The notes: generated from the letters alone by a model not told the origin. Shown: positions 16,297 to 26,200, counted from the first letter of the stretch. The stretch: DNA of 64,000 bases from an uncultured Chitinophagaceae bacterium (GCA_937958995.1 CALGAP010000011.1:372001-436000), one strand, 5' to 3'. Numbers and translations are program-made.

Positions 16297-17607
16297 TTAA
16301 TAGGTTACTTTAATATCGTCCACATAAATTCTGCTGGCCTGGACAGCGCCACCCTGGTTTAACCCTTCGGGCAAGGCTATCACCACGCTGGATGCATTGG
16401 TGGCATTCTTGATCACGCAGCTATAGCTAACCCATTTGTATGCGGGAAAATCAACCGGAACCTGTGCCCGGTTAATGATAGTTGAGTAGTTGCTGATCCG
16501 AAGCAAGTCTGTGCCTTTCGGAATAAGTCCCACTACCATTTTATCGGGGTAAGGCGCATTATATATCCCCAGTTTGAATTCTACGAGCAAATCGTGTGTG
16601 CCCGCGGGGAGGTCAAGACCGGGTGTAATGAGCGAGCCGTATTCATCTGCTGAAGCACTGGTAGCACCCAGTTGTATATAGCCTGGCCTCATGTAGTTTC
16701 TTACCCCTCTCCAGTCTTCCATTTCTATTTCTTTGTAAAACGCCGGGTTGCTGGTGCGGATAGTAGAAGTGACGCCGGAACCATTGGCTCCGTTGGTACC
16801 TACGGCGCAGGCTGTTGTTTCATCGGCCAGCGTCATAGAAGCAGTAGGCTGAGTGGTGGTTACGCCCGGTTTGTTGGCAATACAGTCGCCGCCCCAGAGA
16901 AACTTATCGAACCGCTGTTCCACCAGTGTTTGTCCGACCAGTGCTACTGTGGAAACTGTACCGAAATCAGTACCGTTAACGGACACCTGCAGGTTCACTT
17001 CACCCTGGGTGCTGGGCGTACCTTCTATTGGAATTTCCAGGTAACCATCTCCCTGCGCAAGCGTAAAGGAAGTAGAACTAACACTCAGTCCATCAGAACC
17101 CTTACCGGAAATGCTAACTGATACCGTTACCTGTTCCTGCCCTGAAGCCTTAATATAGGGCACACGGATGGAGGCTGATGAGGGAGTGTTTACAACCAGG
17201 GTATTACTAAGACCCAGTCGCGATCCGTTATCGTATCTGAGCCATTCAAATACGCCGTTTGCCTGCTCTATTTTAATGGGAACTTGTTTTTGTCCGCCAC
17301 CATTTAAATAGATATAACCTTCGCGGGCATCTCCCGTATTGTTCATACAGGTTACCACTACTTCCTGGTAGGTATTTCCGTCGCCCACACCTTCCTGTGG
17401 CGATACCTGTATCCAGCTGTATTGTGCGGGAATTTCGATATACCATGGACCTGTGGCCCGGACGGTGAACCTGGCCGAGGACTCGGTGTAACTAAACTGA
17501 AGATGGTCGGTATTTCTTTTGAGGAATTGTTCGCTATCCTTTTTACAGGAAACCAGGCAAACAAACAGGCACACTGATAAGAGCAGTGGAGACAATAATC
17601 TAGCCAT
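16297..17607 (-). CDS. BACON domain surface lipoprotein
   Basis: A 436-residue predicted surface lipoprotein. The start at 17607 gives a signal peptide with lipobox (CLFVCLVSCKKDSE); an earlier in-frame start would overlap the GH1 fragment and add unrelated residues. A BACON domain (about residues 33-118; RATGPWYIEIPAQYSWIQVS) is followed by another beta domain and a C-terminal domain with WGGDCIA, MEDW, RPGYIQLG and a final YVDDIKVTY, paralogous to the end of the downstream FN3 lipoprotein. BACON domains are common in carbohydrate-handling proteins of Bacteroidota. Confidence 0.82.
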   Translation of the reverse strand: MARLLSPLLLSVCLFVCLVSCKKDSEQFLKRNTDHLQFSYTESSARFTVRATGPWYIEIPAQYSWIQVSPQEGVGDGNTYQEVVVTCMNNTGDAREGYIYLNGGGQKQVPIKIEQANGVFEWLRYDNGSRLGLSNTLVVNTPSSASIRVPYIKASGQEQVTVSVSISGKGSDGLSVSSTSFTLAQGDGYLEIPIEGTPSTQGEVNLQVSVNGTDFGTVSTVALVGQTLVEQRFDKFLWGGDCIANKPGVTTTQPTASMTLADETTACAVGTNGANGSGVTSTIRTSNPAFYKEIEMEDWRGVRNYMRPGYIQLGATSASADEYGSLITPGLDLPAGTHDLLVEFKLGIYNAPYPDKMVVGLIPKGTDLLRISNYSTIINRAQVPVDFPAYKWVSYSCVIKNATNASSVVIALPEGLNQGGAVQASRIYVDDIKVTY

Positions 17608-17644
17608 ATACTGATAGTTTGGCGTTCCTACCAGTAGTAAATAA

Positions 17645-19008
17645 TCATGAAATTTTGCCTGCGGCCCCAAATGTCTGCTGCCACATCAGACCGCTCCGCA
17701 GGTACATGATGCGATCGTAATCGTAAATATTGCCGTCTTTCGCAATTTCATCAGCGGCGGCGCAGCCGTTCTCAGTTATGTATATCTCCTTTGGCTTCCA
17801 GAGCTCGTGTAATAACCGTGGCGACCAATACTGCGATTCGGGAACCAGGCGGTGCCAGTCGGAAAACATTTTCGGATGCGAAACGCTGAACGGCACTTCC
17901 TCGTAACCGGGCGGCTGATCAGATGCCCTGACTGCGAGCGCCGGGATATATACGTTAATGCCAACAAAGTCGACCGGCGCCGAAATGATCTTCATTTCAG
18001 CGTCGGTAAATTTCGGCGCGTTCTTGCCTGCCTGCTGCAGGTACGCCTCGTCGTAGTGACCTTCCAGCATGGGACCCAGAAAGTACACGTTCATTGCGCG
18101 CGTTGCTGCTACTGCCGCCTTTATGTGCTCTGGTGAATCAATAATGGGAACTGCATGCGGCATGTTTTCCGCAGGGCCCACTTTGGTGCCTTGCCGCGCC
18201 ATAGCGCGAATTGCCTGTACGGCATAGCCATGACCAAGAATCGCGTGGTGCCGTACCTGGTTTAGAGGGCCATCCTCGAGCAATATGCCGGGGGCGCTCA
18301 TAAGGCGGACAGTCTTGCCCTGTACGTGAAGTTCTACACCGCGGTACGCCGTCTCCGTCACCTGTTTAAACTCGTTTATAGTGAAGAAGTGATTCACGCG
18401 GTCGCTCAAGGTCTTTGCTAGTAGTCCGCAGTACTCGCCAAAAGCTTTTGCGGTCTCCGGTGACTGCCAACCTCCATATTTATCCTCGAGAGCCTGAGGA
18501 AGATCCCAGTGATAAAGAGTCGCGAACGGCTCAATACCGGCTGCTTTCAGTTCGTCCACCAGCCGGCTGTAGAAGTCGAGACCTTTCTGGTTAGGCTGGC
18601 CGGTGCCTTCCGGGAATATTCGCGGCCATGAAATAGAGAATCGGTAAGCATTCACGCCAAGGCTTTTCATCAACGCTACATCTTCCTTATAGCGATGGTA
18701 GTGATCGTTGGCAATATCTCCGGTGTCACCATTCTTGATCTTTCCCGGCGTATGCGCATAGGTGTCCCAGATAGACTGTCCCTTGCCGTCTTCGTTCCAG
18801 GCGCCCTCAATCTGGTACGCCGAGGTAGCCACACCCCAGTGGTACCCGTCGGGAAATGACCGGCCGCCACCAGGGCGCTCGCTGGCAATTTTATCCGGTG
18901 CATTTGTTTCGGCCGAATTGCAACCTATTATCGAAGCCGCCGGAATGGCTGCACCTGTAAGACCGGTTAGTCTTGCAAATTCGCGGCGGGTAATTTTTTT
19001 TTTGACAT
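17645..19008 (-). pseudogene. GH1 beta-glucosidase copy, broken at both ends
   Basis: Close tandem relative of the intact GH1 gene at 19518-21065 (shared stretches such as ATSAYQIEGAWNEDGKG and TLYHWDLPQAL). The ATG at 19008 and a twin-arginine signal (ITRREFARLTGLTGAA) are in one frame and the catalytic domain in another: a run of ten A's in codons 2-5 is one base short (or two too long). At the 3' end, homology stops at DRIMYLRS and 18 unrelated codons follow to a stop, so the last ~65 residues, including the YWSAMDNLEW substrate-binding block, are lost. The acid/base (TINEF) and nucleophile (ITENG) motifs survive. Probably inactive. Confidence 0.78.
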
Positions 19009-19025
19009 AGTATTTGGTTTTAAGG

Positions 19026-19505
19026 TTATTTCGATCTTGTTTTCAGAAAAAACAAGCTGAGCGCAATGAGAAATACTCCCGCGGGAACTATTAACGATGG
19101 CAGGTCGTATGTGCCACCACCAATCTTTGTCTCTACGAGACTTGCGAGCCAGCTTACCACAAGCGTAGTTAATATCGCTTCCCACAAAATGATTTTTAGC
19201 TGGGTAAAATTTTTTACCCGCAGCCATTCGGGTAAACTGACAGGCAAGGCAGCGTCCCTATCATAGAAGAGAACAAATAATCCGAGTGCCATCACAAAGA
19301 ATACAATGGCCACGAGAAAGGCATCCACCGCGTGCAATAAGCCAATGGCCATTAAGGCTGTGGTGTGACCGCCCCCTTCTGCCAGGTGAACAAAAACCAT
19401 TACGAAGTCATATACTCCCAGGCCGGTCAATACTATACCTGCAGCAAAAATCAGCCATGCAATAACGGCAATGAATATCCTGAGTATTCCGGTAATTGCT
19501 TTCAT
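19026..19505 (-). CDS. YqhA/UPF0114-like membrane protein
   Basis: A 159-residue integral membrane protein with about four hydrophobic helices (residues ~8-30, 45-78, 105-125 and 135-155). The pattern of a central helix starting LLHAVDAFLVAIVFFVMAL and a following basic amphipathic segment (EWLRVKNFTQLK) resembles the YqhA/UPF0114 family, of unknown function. It lies between the two GH1 copies, 12 bases after the intact one and 17 before the broken one, so all are probably on one transcript. The family assignment is moderate. Confidence 0.65.
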   Translation of the reverse strand: MKAITGILRIFIAVIAWLIFAAGIVLTGLGVYDFVMVFVHLAEGGGHTTALMAIGLLHAVDAFLVAIVFFVMALGLFVLFYDRDAALPVSLPEWLRVKNFTQLKIILWEAILTTLVVSWLASLVETKIGGGTYDLPSLIVPAGVFLIALSLFFLKTRSK

Positions 19506-19517
19506 ATTGTTTTCAGT

Positions 19518-21065
19518 CTACATGACCATATTATTTGCCGCCATCTCTTTGTACAAACGGGCACTTGCTTTTGGTTTTCGTTCCTGTGTTTTAAAATCAA
19601 CGTACACAAGACCAAAGCGATTGCCGAAACCGGCAGTCCATTCCAGGTTGTCCATCGCGCTCCAGTAGAAGTAGCCCTTTACCGGCACGCCGTCGGCAGA
19701 CGCGCGCTGCAGTTGGGTGAGGTGTGCGCGAACAAACATGATTCTGTCAGTGTCGTATATATTACCATCGTCGGCAATCTGCTCATCGCCGGCGCAACCA
19801 TTTTCAGTAATAAAGATTTCCTTGGCGCCCCAGAGCGACTGCACAAACTTCGGCGCCCAGTACAGGCATTCAGGACTTATGGGGAAATTGTTGATGGCAG
19901 CCTTTGCATGGCCCTTCGCAAAGGGTACCACCCGCCATCCCGGAGCCTGGTCTGAAGCCACCACGTAAAACATGGGGCAATAAACGTTAATGCCTACAAA
20001 ATCGAGTGGTGAGCCGATGATTTTCAAATCCTCATCAGTGAACTTTGGTGCGTCAGCACCAGCATCTTCCAGGTATTTGTCGGTGTATTTGCCTTCGAGC
20101 ATAACCGTTAGGAACGGCGCGTTGCTTTCGCGCGTCGCTGCCTCCGCAGCTTTAACATGTTCGGCTCTCTCAATCAGTGGCACGGCAGTCTCGATATTTT
20201 CCGCTGGTCCCACTTTAGTGCCTGCCCTCCCGTTTGCCCGGATGGCTTGCACTGCCAGTCCATGAGCGAGCACCGCATGATGTCTTACCTGGTTGACCTC
20301 ACCCGGCGGTAGCGTCAGCCCGGGAGCGAGATGAACCGTCCTCATGCCGGTGGGAGTTCCGGGTGAAGGCACCTGGAATCCCTTATAGCCAGCCTCAGTG
20401 AATGAACGGAATTCGTTGATGGTGAAAAAATGCTTTACGCGGTCGGAGAGTTTCTCAGCTACATAACCTGCATAATCGCCAAACGCTTTGGCTGTGTCGC
20501 GCGATTGCCAGCCTTTGTACTTGTCTTGCAGTGCCTGCGGCAAATCCCAGTGATAGAGTGTCGCGAAAGGCTCTATGCCGGCTGACTTCAGTTCATCTAC
20601 GAGCCGGTTGTAGAAGTCAATGCCTTTTTGATTCGGCTTACCGGTACCTCCGGGAAAGATGCGCGGCCAGCAGATGGAGAAGCGATATGCGTTGGCTCCC
20701 ATCTCGTTTTTCATCAGCGCAACGTCTTCCTTATAGCGATGGTAATGATCGTTGGCTATGTCGCCGGTGTCACCGTTTTTTATCTTGCCCGGTGTATGGG
20801 CAAATGTATCCCAGATGGAAGGACCCTTACCATCTTCATTCCATGCCCCCTCGATCTGGTAAGCCGAAGTGGCGACGCCCCAGTAAAATCCTTCGGAAAA
20901 GGTGCGCGACTCACCTGGATGTGCACCAGCCGCCTTTTCGCCCGTACTCGTTCCATTTTTTGTATCGTTAGCATTGCAGGCAATTAAGGAAGAGACAGGT
21001 ATGGCGGCGCCAGAGATTCCGGCAAGTTTTACAAACCGTCGGCGATTTAATTGATTTTTTGACAT
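19518..21065 (-). CDS. GH1 family beta-glucosidase, exported
   Basis: Glycoside hydrolase family 1, 515 residues from the ATG at 21065. The N-terminus NRRRFVKLAGISGAAIPVSS is a twin-arginine signal, with a cysteine (IACNA) that could be a lipobox. The catalytic barrel begins at FYWGVATSAYQIEGAW. The acid/base is Glu218 in FFTINEF (families usually read NEP here), the nucleophile is Glu421 in ITENG, and the aglycone-side block YWSAMDNLEW is intact. It likely releases glucose or related sugars from beta-glycosides in the periplasm; exact substrate unknown. It heads the cluster that also includes the YqhA-like gene and the broken GH1 copy. Confidence 0.93.
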   Translation of the reverse strand: MSKNQLNRRRFVKLAGISGAAIPVSSLIACNANDTKNGTSTGEKAAGAHPGESRTFSEGFYWGVATSAYQIEGAWNEDGKGPSIWDTFAHTPGKIKNGDTGDIANDHYHRYKEDVALMKNEMGANAYRFSICWPRIFPGGTGKPNQKGIDFYNRLVDELKSAGIEPFATLYHWDLPQALQDKYKGWQSRDTAKAFGDYAGYVAEKLSDRVKHFFTINEFRSFTEAGYKGFQVPSPGTPTGMRTVHLAPGLTLPPGEVNQVRHHAVLAHGLAVQAIRANGRAGTKVGPAENIETAVPLIERAEHVKAAEAATRESNAPFLTVMLEGKYTDKYLEDAGADAPKFTDEDLKIIGSPLDFVGINVYCPMFYVVASDQAPGWRVVPFAKGHAKAAINNFPISPECLYWAPKFVQSLWGAKEIFITENGCAGDEQIADDGNIYDTDRIMFVRAHLTQLQRASADGVPVKGYFYWSAMDNLEWTAGFGNRFGLVYVDFKTQERKPKASARLYKEMAANNMVM

Positions 21066-21488
21066 GGTGTTAGGTTTTAATTCATATGACAGGCCATTTG
21101 AGAAGTGACCATCCAGGAAATGCAAATGCATTAGTGGTGCGCACTTGAAAAAGTCCGGATTTAGTAAGGCTGCCACCGGTGGCGTTGCTATCGGGTGGCA
21201 TGTTCAGACAGCCAGGTTTACCAATGGCTGAGTTAAAAAGAAAAAAACAAGTACGGGTTAGTTGGTGTCAGATAGGGATAACCTGATATTGTATTCTGGC
21301 GAAGAAATAAGTCCGCTTGGTAAAGTTGAGGCCTTTTTTAGCATGGAAGCTGAAATAAATATACTAAATTCTGTAATTCCTCACATCAAAAGCAGTAGGA
21401 AAACGCCTGCCATCATGAAGACAGAAAACAAACGGCTACCCTCACGGGTAGCCGTTTTTCATCCAACGTATCCAAATCCAATGCATCT
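21066..21488. other. Spacer upstream of the GH1 gene
   Basis: About 420 bases without a supported ORF. It holds the terminator at 21430-21457 of the T9SS cargo gene and must contain the GH1 promoter, which I could not place with confidence. Confidence 0.6.
21430..21457 (-). terminator. Strong terminator of the GLUG/T9SS gene
   Basis: Twelve-bp perfect stem AAACGGCTACCC / GGGTAGCCGTTT with a 4-base loop. T-rich tracts flank it on both strands, so it could work in both directions. Confidence 0.8.
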
Positions 21489-23801
21489 CTACCTAACAAC
21501 CAAAGTCATCGATTTTTCTCCCAAAACCAATACATATACCCCTTTCAACATTTTCGAAATATCAACACTATTAGTTCCCTCATTTACCTGCACCTTCTTT
21601 ACCAACACACTTGCGGTATTGAAAACCTGCAGGGTGCCGGCTTGTTGTGCTATCACCTGCACCGTGCCACCTGTTGCCGGGTTGGGATATACCTGGAAAC
21701 TATATCCACTTGTCCACAGAAGAGAAACAGTCTTGCTCACAATTCGTTTGCCATCAATATCATGCTGCACAATGTGGTAATAGTTTTTTCCTACAACAGG
21801 ATTGGCATGCAGGAATTCATAGTCAACTTTTGCATCAACATTGCCTTTGGCCGCCACGGTGCCCACAGTTGTCCACTCACTGCCATTTGAGCTGTGCTGT
21901 ACATGGTATAGCGCCGCATTCACTTCAGACAGCGTTGACCACTTTACCAAGGCGCCTGCCTGCTGCCTGTTTACGCTTACATTGCCCCAGCTAACTGGCA
22001 GTGCAGTAGCATAATCAACCACCACAAAGGGAGAAAATGTGCCGGTATAACCATGAAAAGCAACCGAATTACCTCTTCGAGAGAGGTTGTTGTAGTATTT
22101 CTCCCACGCGGAACCATTATGGTGCATTACCACGGGTTGAAGGAAAGGAGCAATTACTTCATCATCTGCCCAGTTGAATACAAAATCAACGCCGCTGCCG
22201 CTGTTGGCGGAGTTCTTGCTGATGTCCCAGGTGCGCCATACGCCGGTCACGTTCTTTGTTGCTCCACTGTAGCCATTTTCATATACGCCTACGAAAGTTC
22301 TTACGGAAAATACGTCGCCAGAGCCGGTGTTGTTGGTGATAGTCACGGGCGCATAACCGGTCACACCTACGGGAAAGGTAAAGCTCTCACCCGGCGCCAA
22401 TGTCTTGATCACTTTTCCCGTACTATTGGTGCGTACATTGTTCTCAACGCCGGCATTCATAATATTGCCGACGGTGAGATTATAGTTGCCGAGTATGAGC
22501 CTGGTAGCATTGCTGCCACCACCAAATATTACGTTCGACAATTGAACATTGCGGTCCAATATGGGGTTGTTGGCGGCATTGTTCCTGATATAAATGGCCT
22601 CGCCAGATGCGGGTACACCCGTGGGCAACCAGTTAAAGGCATTACCCCAATCGGTGGACCAGCTTCCCACCCATTCTTTACAGTTGGCAGAATAAGGCTC
22701 TCCATCCCAGGTAAGGCGCGGGTAGCCGAGATTCTCAGTCAACTCTATTTTCCAATAGTCGTTGGTTCCATTGGTGGTTTCGCAAAGAAAATCCCAGCCT
22801 TCATCCATAAAGTTTTTTCCTATGGTAAACCAGGCTGGGGTATGCGGGGTAGCGCCGGTTCCCATATTGCCATTGTAGGTCACCACGTTATCGTACAGGC
22901 ATTTCACCTGCACAATTCCCGCATCGCCGCTGATGGCTCCTATATTCCTGGGACTATTCGTGGCTTCTATTTCTACGTCGCTGGCCACGTAACAATATTC
23001 AATAGTGGCGGCGCCACTTCCTTTTAAGCCGGCGATACCACCTGCATTGTTGTAAGCGGAAACAAGCGACGACGACAAAGCTTTGTCCTTGATATAACAA
23101 TTGCTCACCAGTGCGCCTGCGTCCACCAGCCCTGCCATGGCACCAGCGCCCAGGTTGATGGCTGTGATTCTGCCGTGTATGAAGCAGGCACGAATGGTGC
23201 CACCCACCAGCGAACCGGCGATACCACCTACATAATTACGACCGCTGGTATGCGTCCATGCATAACATTGCTGGATGGTGCCGGTAGATGAGCCTACCAA
23301 ACCGCCCACATGATCGCCGATTGAACTAACAGCGCTGTTGGTAGCCTGGCAATTGAATATGGTACCTCCTATTCGACCTGCCAGCGTGCCCACATACGTA
23401 TTGGCATAGTTAGCTGTGCAAACAATTTTTGCTTCGTTGATCCTGATATTCTTCAGCGAACCCGACTGCAGGTAACCAAATAGTCCGAGCAGGGTGTCGC
23501 CGCTGGTGATCTTTAAACTGTCGATCTTATAGTTTTGTCCATCGTAATGCAAAATGGCGGGCGTGGTGGCATTACCGATAGGCGCAAAACTTTCCACCGA
23601 TTTCAGGTCGATATCAGCCACCTGGATAAAATATTTTCCGGCACTCCAAAGATCGGTACGGCCCGACAGCCACACCAGGTCGGAAGCAGAACCGATTTGA
23701 TAAGGATCCGGCAATGTGCCGGAACCGGCAGGTTGGGTAAAGGCAGCGCTGTGCAACAGTATGCTCAGCGACATCAGCAGGGTTACTTTGTATTGTTTCA
23801 T
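21489..23801 (-). CDS. GLUG-repeat protein with T9SS type A sorting domain
   Basis: A 770-residue secreted protein. After a signal peptide (MSLSILLHSAAFTQ) comes a beta-helix region with about five GLUG-like repeats (for example DHVGGLVGSSTGTIQQCYAW, YVGGIAGSLVGGTIRACF), then beta-rich domains, and a C-terminal type IX sorting domain opening YSFQVYPNPATGGTVQV and ending GVYVLVLGEKSMTLVVR. Such proteins are exported by the T9SS and attached to or released from the cell surface, often as adhesins. The function is unknown. It is a single gene with its own terminator. Confidence 0.88.
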   Translation of the reverse strand: MKQYKVTLLMSLSILLHSAAFTQPAGSGTLPDPYQIGSASDLVWLSGRTDLWSAGKYFIQVADIDLKSVESFAPIGNATTPAILHYDGQNYKIDSLKITSGDTLLGLFGYLQSGSLKNIRINEAKIVCTANYANTYVGTLAGRIGGTIFNCQATNSAVSSIGDHVGGLVGSSTGTIQQCYAWTHTSGRNYVGGIAGSLVGGTIRACFIHGRITAINLGAGAMAGLVDAGALVSNCYIKDKALSSSLVSAYNNAGGIAGLKGSGAATIEYCYVASDVEIEATNSPRNIGAISGDAGIVQVKCLYDNVVTYNGNMGTGATPHTPAWFTIGKNFMDEGWDFLCETTNGTNDYWKIELTENLGYPRLTWDGEPYSANCKEWVGSWSTDWGNAFNWLPTGVPASGEAIYIRNNAANNPILDRNVQLSNVIFGGGSNATRLILGNYNLTVGNIMNAGVENNVRTNSTGKVIKTLAPGESFTFPVGVTGYAPVTITNNTGSGDVFSVRTFVGVYENGYSGATKNVTGVWRTWDISKNSANSGSGVDFVFNWADDEVIAPFLQPVVMHHNGSAWEKYYNNLSRRGNSVAFHGYTGTFSPFVVVDYATALPVSWGNVSVNRQQAGALVKWSTLSEVNAALYHVQHSSNGSEWTTVGTVAAKGNVDAKVDYEFLHANPVVGKNYYHIVQHDIDGKRIVSKTVSLLWTSGYSFQVYPNPATGGTVQVIAQQAGTLQVFNTASVLVKKVQVNEGTNSVDISKMLKGVYVLVLGEKSMTLVVR

Positions 23802-24272
23802 GAGTATGGAATGAAAAATTGTGAATTATTGCTTTACTCCGGGCAAAGAAATTAAACGCCGGCAATGATTTTTTTTCTGCCGGTTGATTGATGTTGCCCG
23901 TATAGTGTTTTTCAGAAACTTCGAGGATTATACCAGGGGCGGAGTCGTCAAGTAATTAATCAGAATCGCTGAGCGAGGTATAACCAGTTATTAGTGATAT
24001 AATGGAAGAAAGTAAATTTTTCTACATAGATAAACTGTTTTCTGCCCGCAAAGTTGAATTGAAAAAAATCACCACCCAAGTTGTAACATCAAAAATTTTC
24101 GCAATTACACGGAATTAATTAATGGTGATATTATGTCGCGGAAGGAGGACGTGTAGCTGCGGCTAAATGTTTTTACCTAAGAAGCGCACCTTCATTACGG
24201 CTAATCATCTCCCCGATTCGGCAAAATCATCCTCATCACTCCTCTACACCTTTGTATCACAAAAGAAAAATT
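23802..24272. other. Divergent spacer before the aldo/keto reductase gene
   Basis: About 470 AT-rich bases. A CACCTTTG box at 24248-24255, one base off TAnnTTTG at its first position, could be the -7 element of the aldo/keto reductase gene. Nothing else was recognised. Confidence 0.4.
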
Positions 24273-25250
24273 ATGAAAAGACAACTTGGAACAAACGGGC
24301 CCACCGTTTCAGCCATCGGTTTAGGCTGTATGGGCATGTCGGGTGCTTATGGACAAAGCAACGAAGCCGACTGCATCGCAACCATAGCAAGAGCGCTTGA
24401 ACTTGGTCATAATTTCCTGGATACGGCCGACTACTACCTGGCTGGTCATAATGAAATGCTGATCGGGCGGGCAATTGCGGGTAAAAGAGAAAAGGCATTT
24501 CTTTCGGTAAAAACCGGGATGATGGTGTCGCCGATCACGGGATATGGCCCTGTAAACAACCACCCCGACTATATCCGCAATGCCGTTATGCACAGCCTGC
24601 AGCGGCTCAAGACTGACTATATCGACTTATACACGCTGGCGCGGATTGATCCCCACGTGCCGATCGAAGAATCGGTGGGCGCTTTATCGGAGCTGGTCGA
24701 CAAGGGCGTGGTTCGTTATATTGGTCTTTCGGAAGCGTCGGTTGCCACCATTCGCCGGGCTGCCAGCGTTCATCCGGTCACTGCATTGCAAATTGAATAT
24801 TCGCTGTGGACGAGAGACATTGAAGCGGAAGTTTTGCCCACCATTCGCGAACTGGGTATAGGGCTTGTGGCTTATTCTCCCTTGAGCCGGGGCTTTCTGA
24901 GCGGTGAGTTGAAAAAGCCCGAGGATATAAAAGATAACCGGAGAAATATGCCACGCTTCCAGGGAGAAAATTTTTACAAGAATCTTGAACTGGTTGAAAA
25001 AATAGAAGCATTGGCTGAGCAAAAAGGCTGTACGCCTTCACAACTGGCATTAGCCTGGGTGCTTGCCCAGGGCAATGATATCATTGCTATTCCCGGCAGC
25101 AAACGAATAAGACATCTCGAAGAAAATATAGCTTCGAAAAACGTGCAGCTCACGAAAGAAGATCTGCAAAGCATAGAAGCCATTATGCCGGCGGGTATTG
25201 TGTCGGGTAGTCGCTATCCTGAAATATTTATGAGCTCCTTAAACAAATAA
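24273..25250 (+). CDS. Aldo/keto reductase
   Basis: NADPH-dependent oxidoreductase with a TIM-barrel fold, 325 residues from the ATG at 24273 (MKRQLGTNGPTVSAIGLGCM). Of the catalytic tetrad, Asp and Tyr are in FLDTADYY and Lys in SVKTG; the usual His position reads YTLARIDP, with Ala, as in some pyridoxal-reductase-like members. The NADPH-binding end IPGSKRIRHLEENI is present. The adjacent AraC regulator gene starts 32 bases downstream and probably forms an operon with it. An upstream in-frame ATG at 24252 is less likely. Confidence 0.9.
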   Translation: MKRQLGTNGPTVSAIGLGCMGMSGAYGQSNEADCIATIARALELGHNFLDTADYYLAGHNEMLIGRAIAGKREKAFLSVKTGMMVSPITGYGPVNNHPDYIRNAVMHSLQRLKTDYIDLYTLARIDPHVPIEESVGALSELVDKGVVRYIGLSEASVATIRRAASVHPVTALQIEYSLWTRDIEAEVLPTIRELGIGLVAYSPLSRGFLSGELKKPEDIKDNRRNMPRFQGENFYKNLELVEKIEALAEQKGCTPSQLALAWVLAQGNDIIAIPGSKRIRHLEENIASKNVQLTKEDLQSIEAIMPAGIVSGSRYPEIFMSSLNK

Positions 25251-25282
25251 AAAGTAGATTACAACCATTATTTTTTGATGGC

Positions 25283-26200
25283 ATGAAAAGGAAAGAAAAT
25301 AGTCCGCATAGATTTGAAACGCTTTCCGAATTACACCGGGTGCTTGGCTTACCCAAGCCAATGCACCCGTTGATTAGTCTTGTTGAAAACAAAGATAACG
25401 AAGTGGACCTGGCCCGGATGCCCAATTCGTTTATTCACGATTTCTATAAGATTTCTTACAAAACAAAACTGACCGGCAAAATAAAATACGGCCAGGGGTA
25501 TTATGATTTCGACGAAGGCGGCATGTTGTTCAAAGCGCCTAACCAGGTGAGCGCTAAAGGAGAGGTTACTCATGATCATTCTGGATTTACCTTGTTGTTT
25601 CACCCTGACTTCCTGGCGGGCTATCCTTTGGCGAAGAAAATAAAGCAATATGGGTTTTTTTCCTATTCAGTGAGCGAGGCCTTGCATCTTTCTGATAAGG
25701 AAAAAACGACCATTATAGGCATTTTCAAAAACATTGAGGAGGAACTGCAAAACAGGATCGATGATTTCAGCCACGATATAGTGATCTCACAAATTGAAAC
25801 GTTATTGAATTACTGCAACCGCTTCTACAAGCGGCAGTTTATCACCCGGAAATCGGTGAATAGTAGTATTCTGGAAAAGCTGGAAGAGATCCTGGACGAA
25901 TATTTCAGCAAAGACAAACCATTGACCCAGGGCATTCCGACTGTGCAATACCTTGCTGATTGCCTGAATATTTCTCCGAGTTATTTAAGCGATATGCTGA
26001 GAAGTGTTACAGGTCAGAATGCGCAACAGCATATTCATAATAAACTCATCGAAATAGCAAAAGAGAAAATATCAACCACGAGTTTAACGATCAGTGAAAT
26101 TGCTTACGAACTCGGATTTGAGCATCCTTCTTCATTTAATAAATTATTCAAGTCGAAGACAAAACTTTCGCCGCTGGCGTTCAGGCAGTCATTTAATTAA
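25283..26200 (+). CDS. AraC family transcriptional regulator
   Basis: A 305-residue regulator: an N-terminal cupin-like sensing domain and a C-terminal pair of helix-turn-helix motifs (VQYLADCLNISPSYLSDML; LTISEIAYELGFEHPSSFNK). It is paralogous to the regulator at 49448-50359, with shared blocks such as LPKPMHPLISL and QYGFFSYSVSEALHLSDKE. It follows the aldo/keto reductase gene closely, so it probably controls it. The ligand is unknown. Confidence 0.92.
   Translation: MKRKENSPHRFETLSELHRVLGLPKPMHPLISLVENKDNEVDLARMPNSFIHDFYKISYKTKLTGKIKYGQGYYDFDEGGMLFKAPNQVSAKGEVTHDHSGFTLLFHPDFLAGYPLAKKIKQYGFFSYSVSEALHLSDKEKTTIIGIFKNIEEELQNRIDDFSHDIVISQIETLLNYCNRFYKRQFITRKSVNSSILEKLEEILDEYFSKDKPLTQGIPTVQYLADCLNISPSYLSDMLRSVTGQNAQQHIHNKLIEIAKEKISTTSLTISEIAYELGFEHPSSFNKLFKSKTKLSPLAFRQSFN

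Noticed and set aside
17645..19008. Programmed frameshift to express the GH1 copy
   Set aside because: The C-terminal substrate-binding end is also missing, so restoring the frame would not give a normal enzyme. Decay is more likely, although slippage at the poly-A tract is kept as a separate question.
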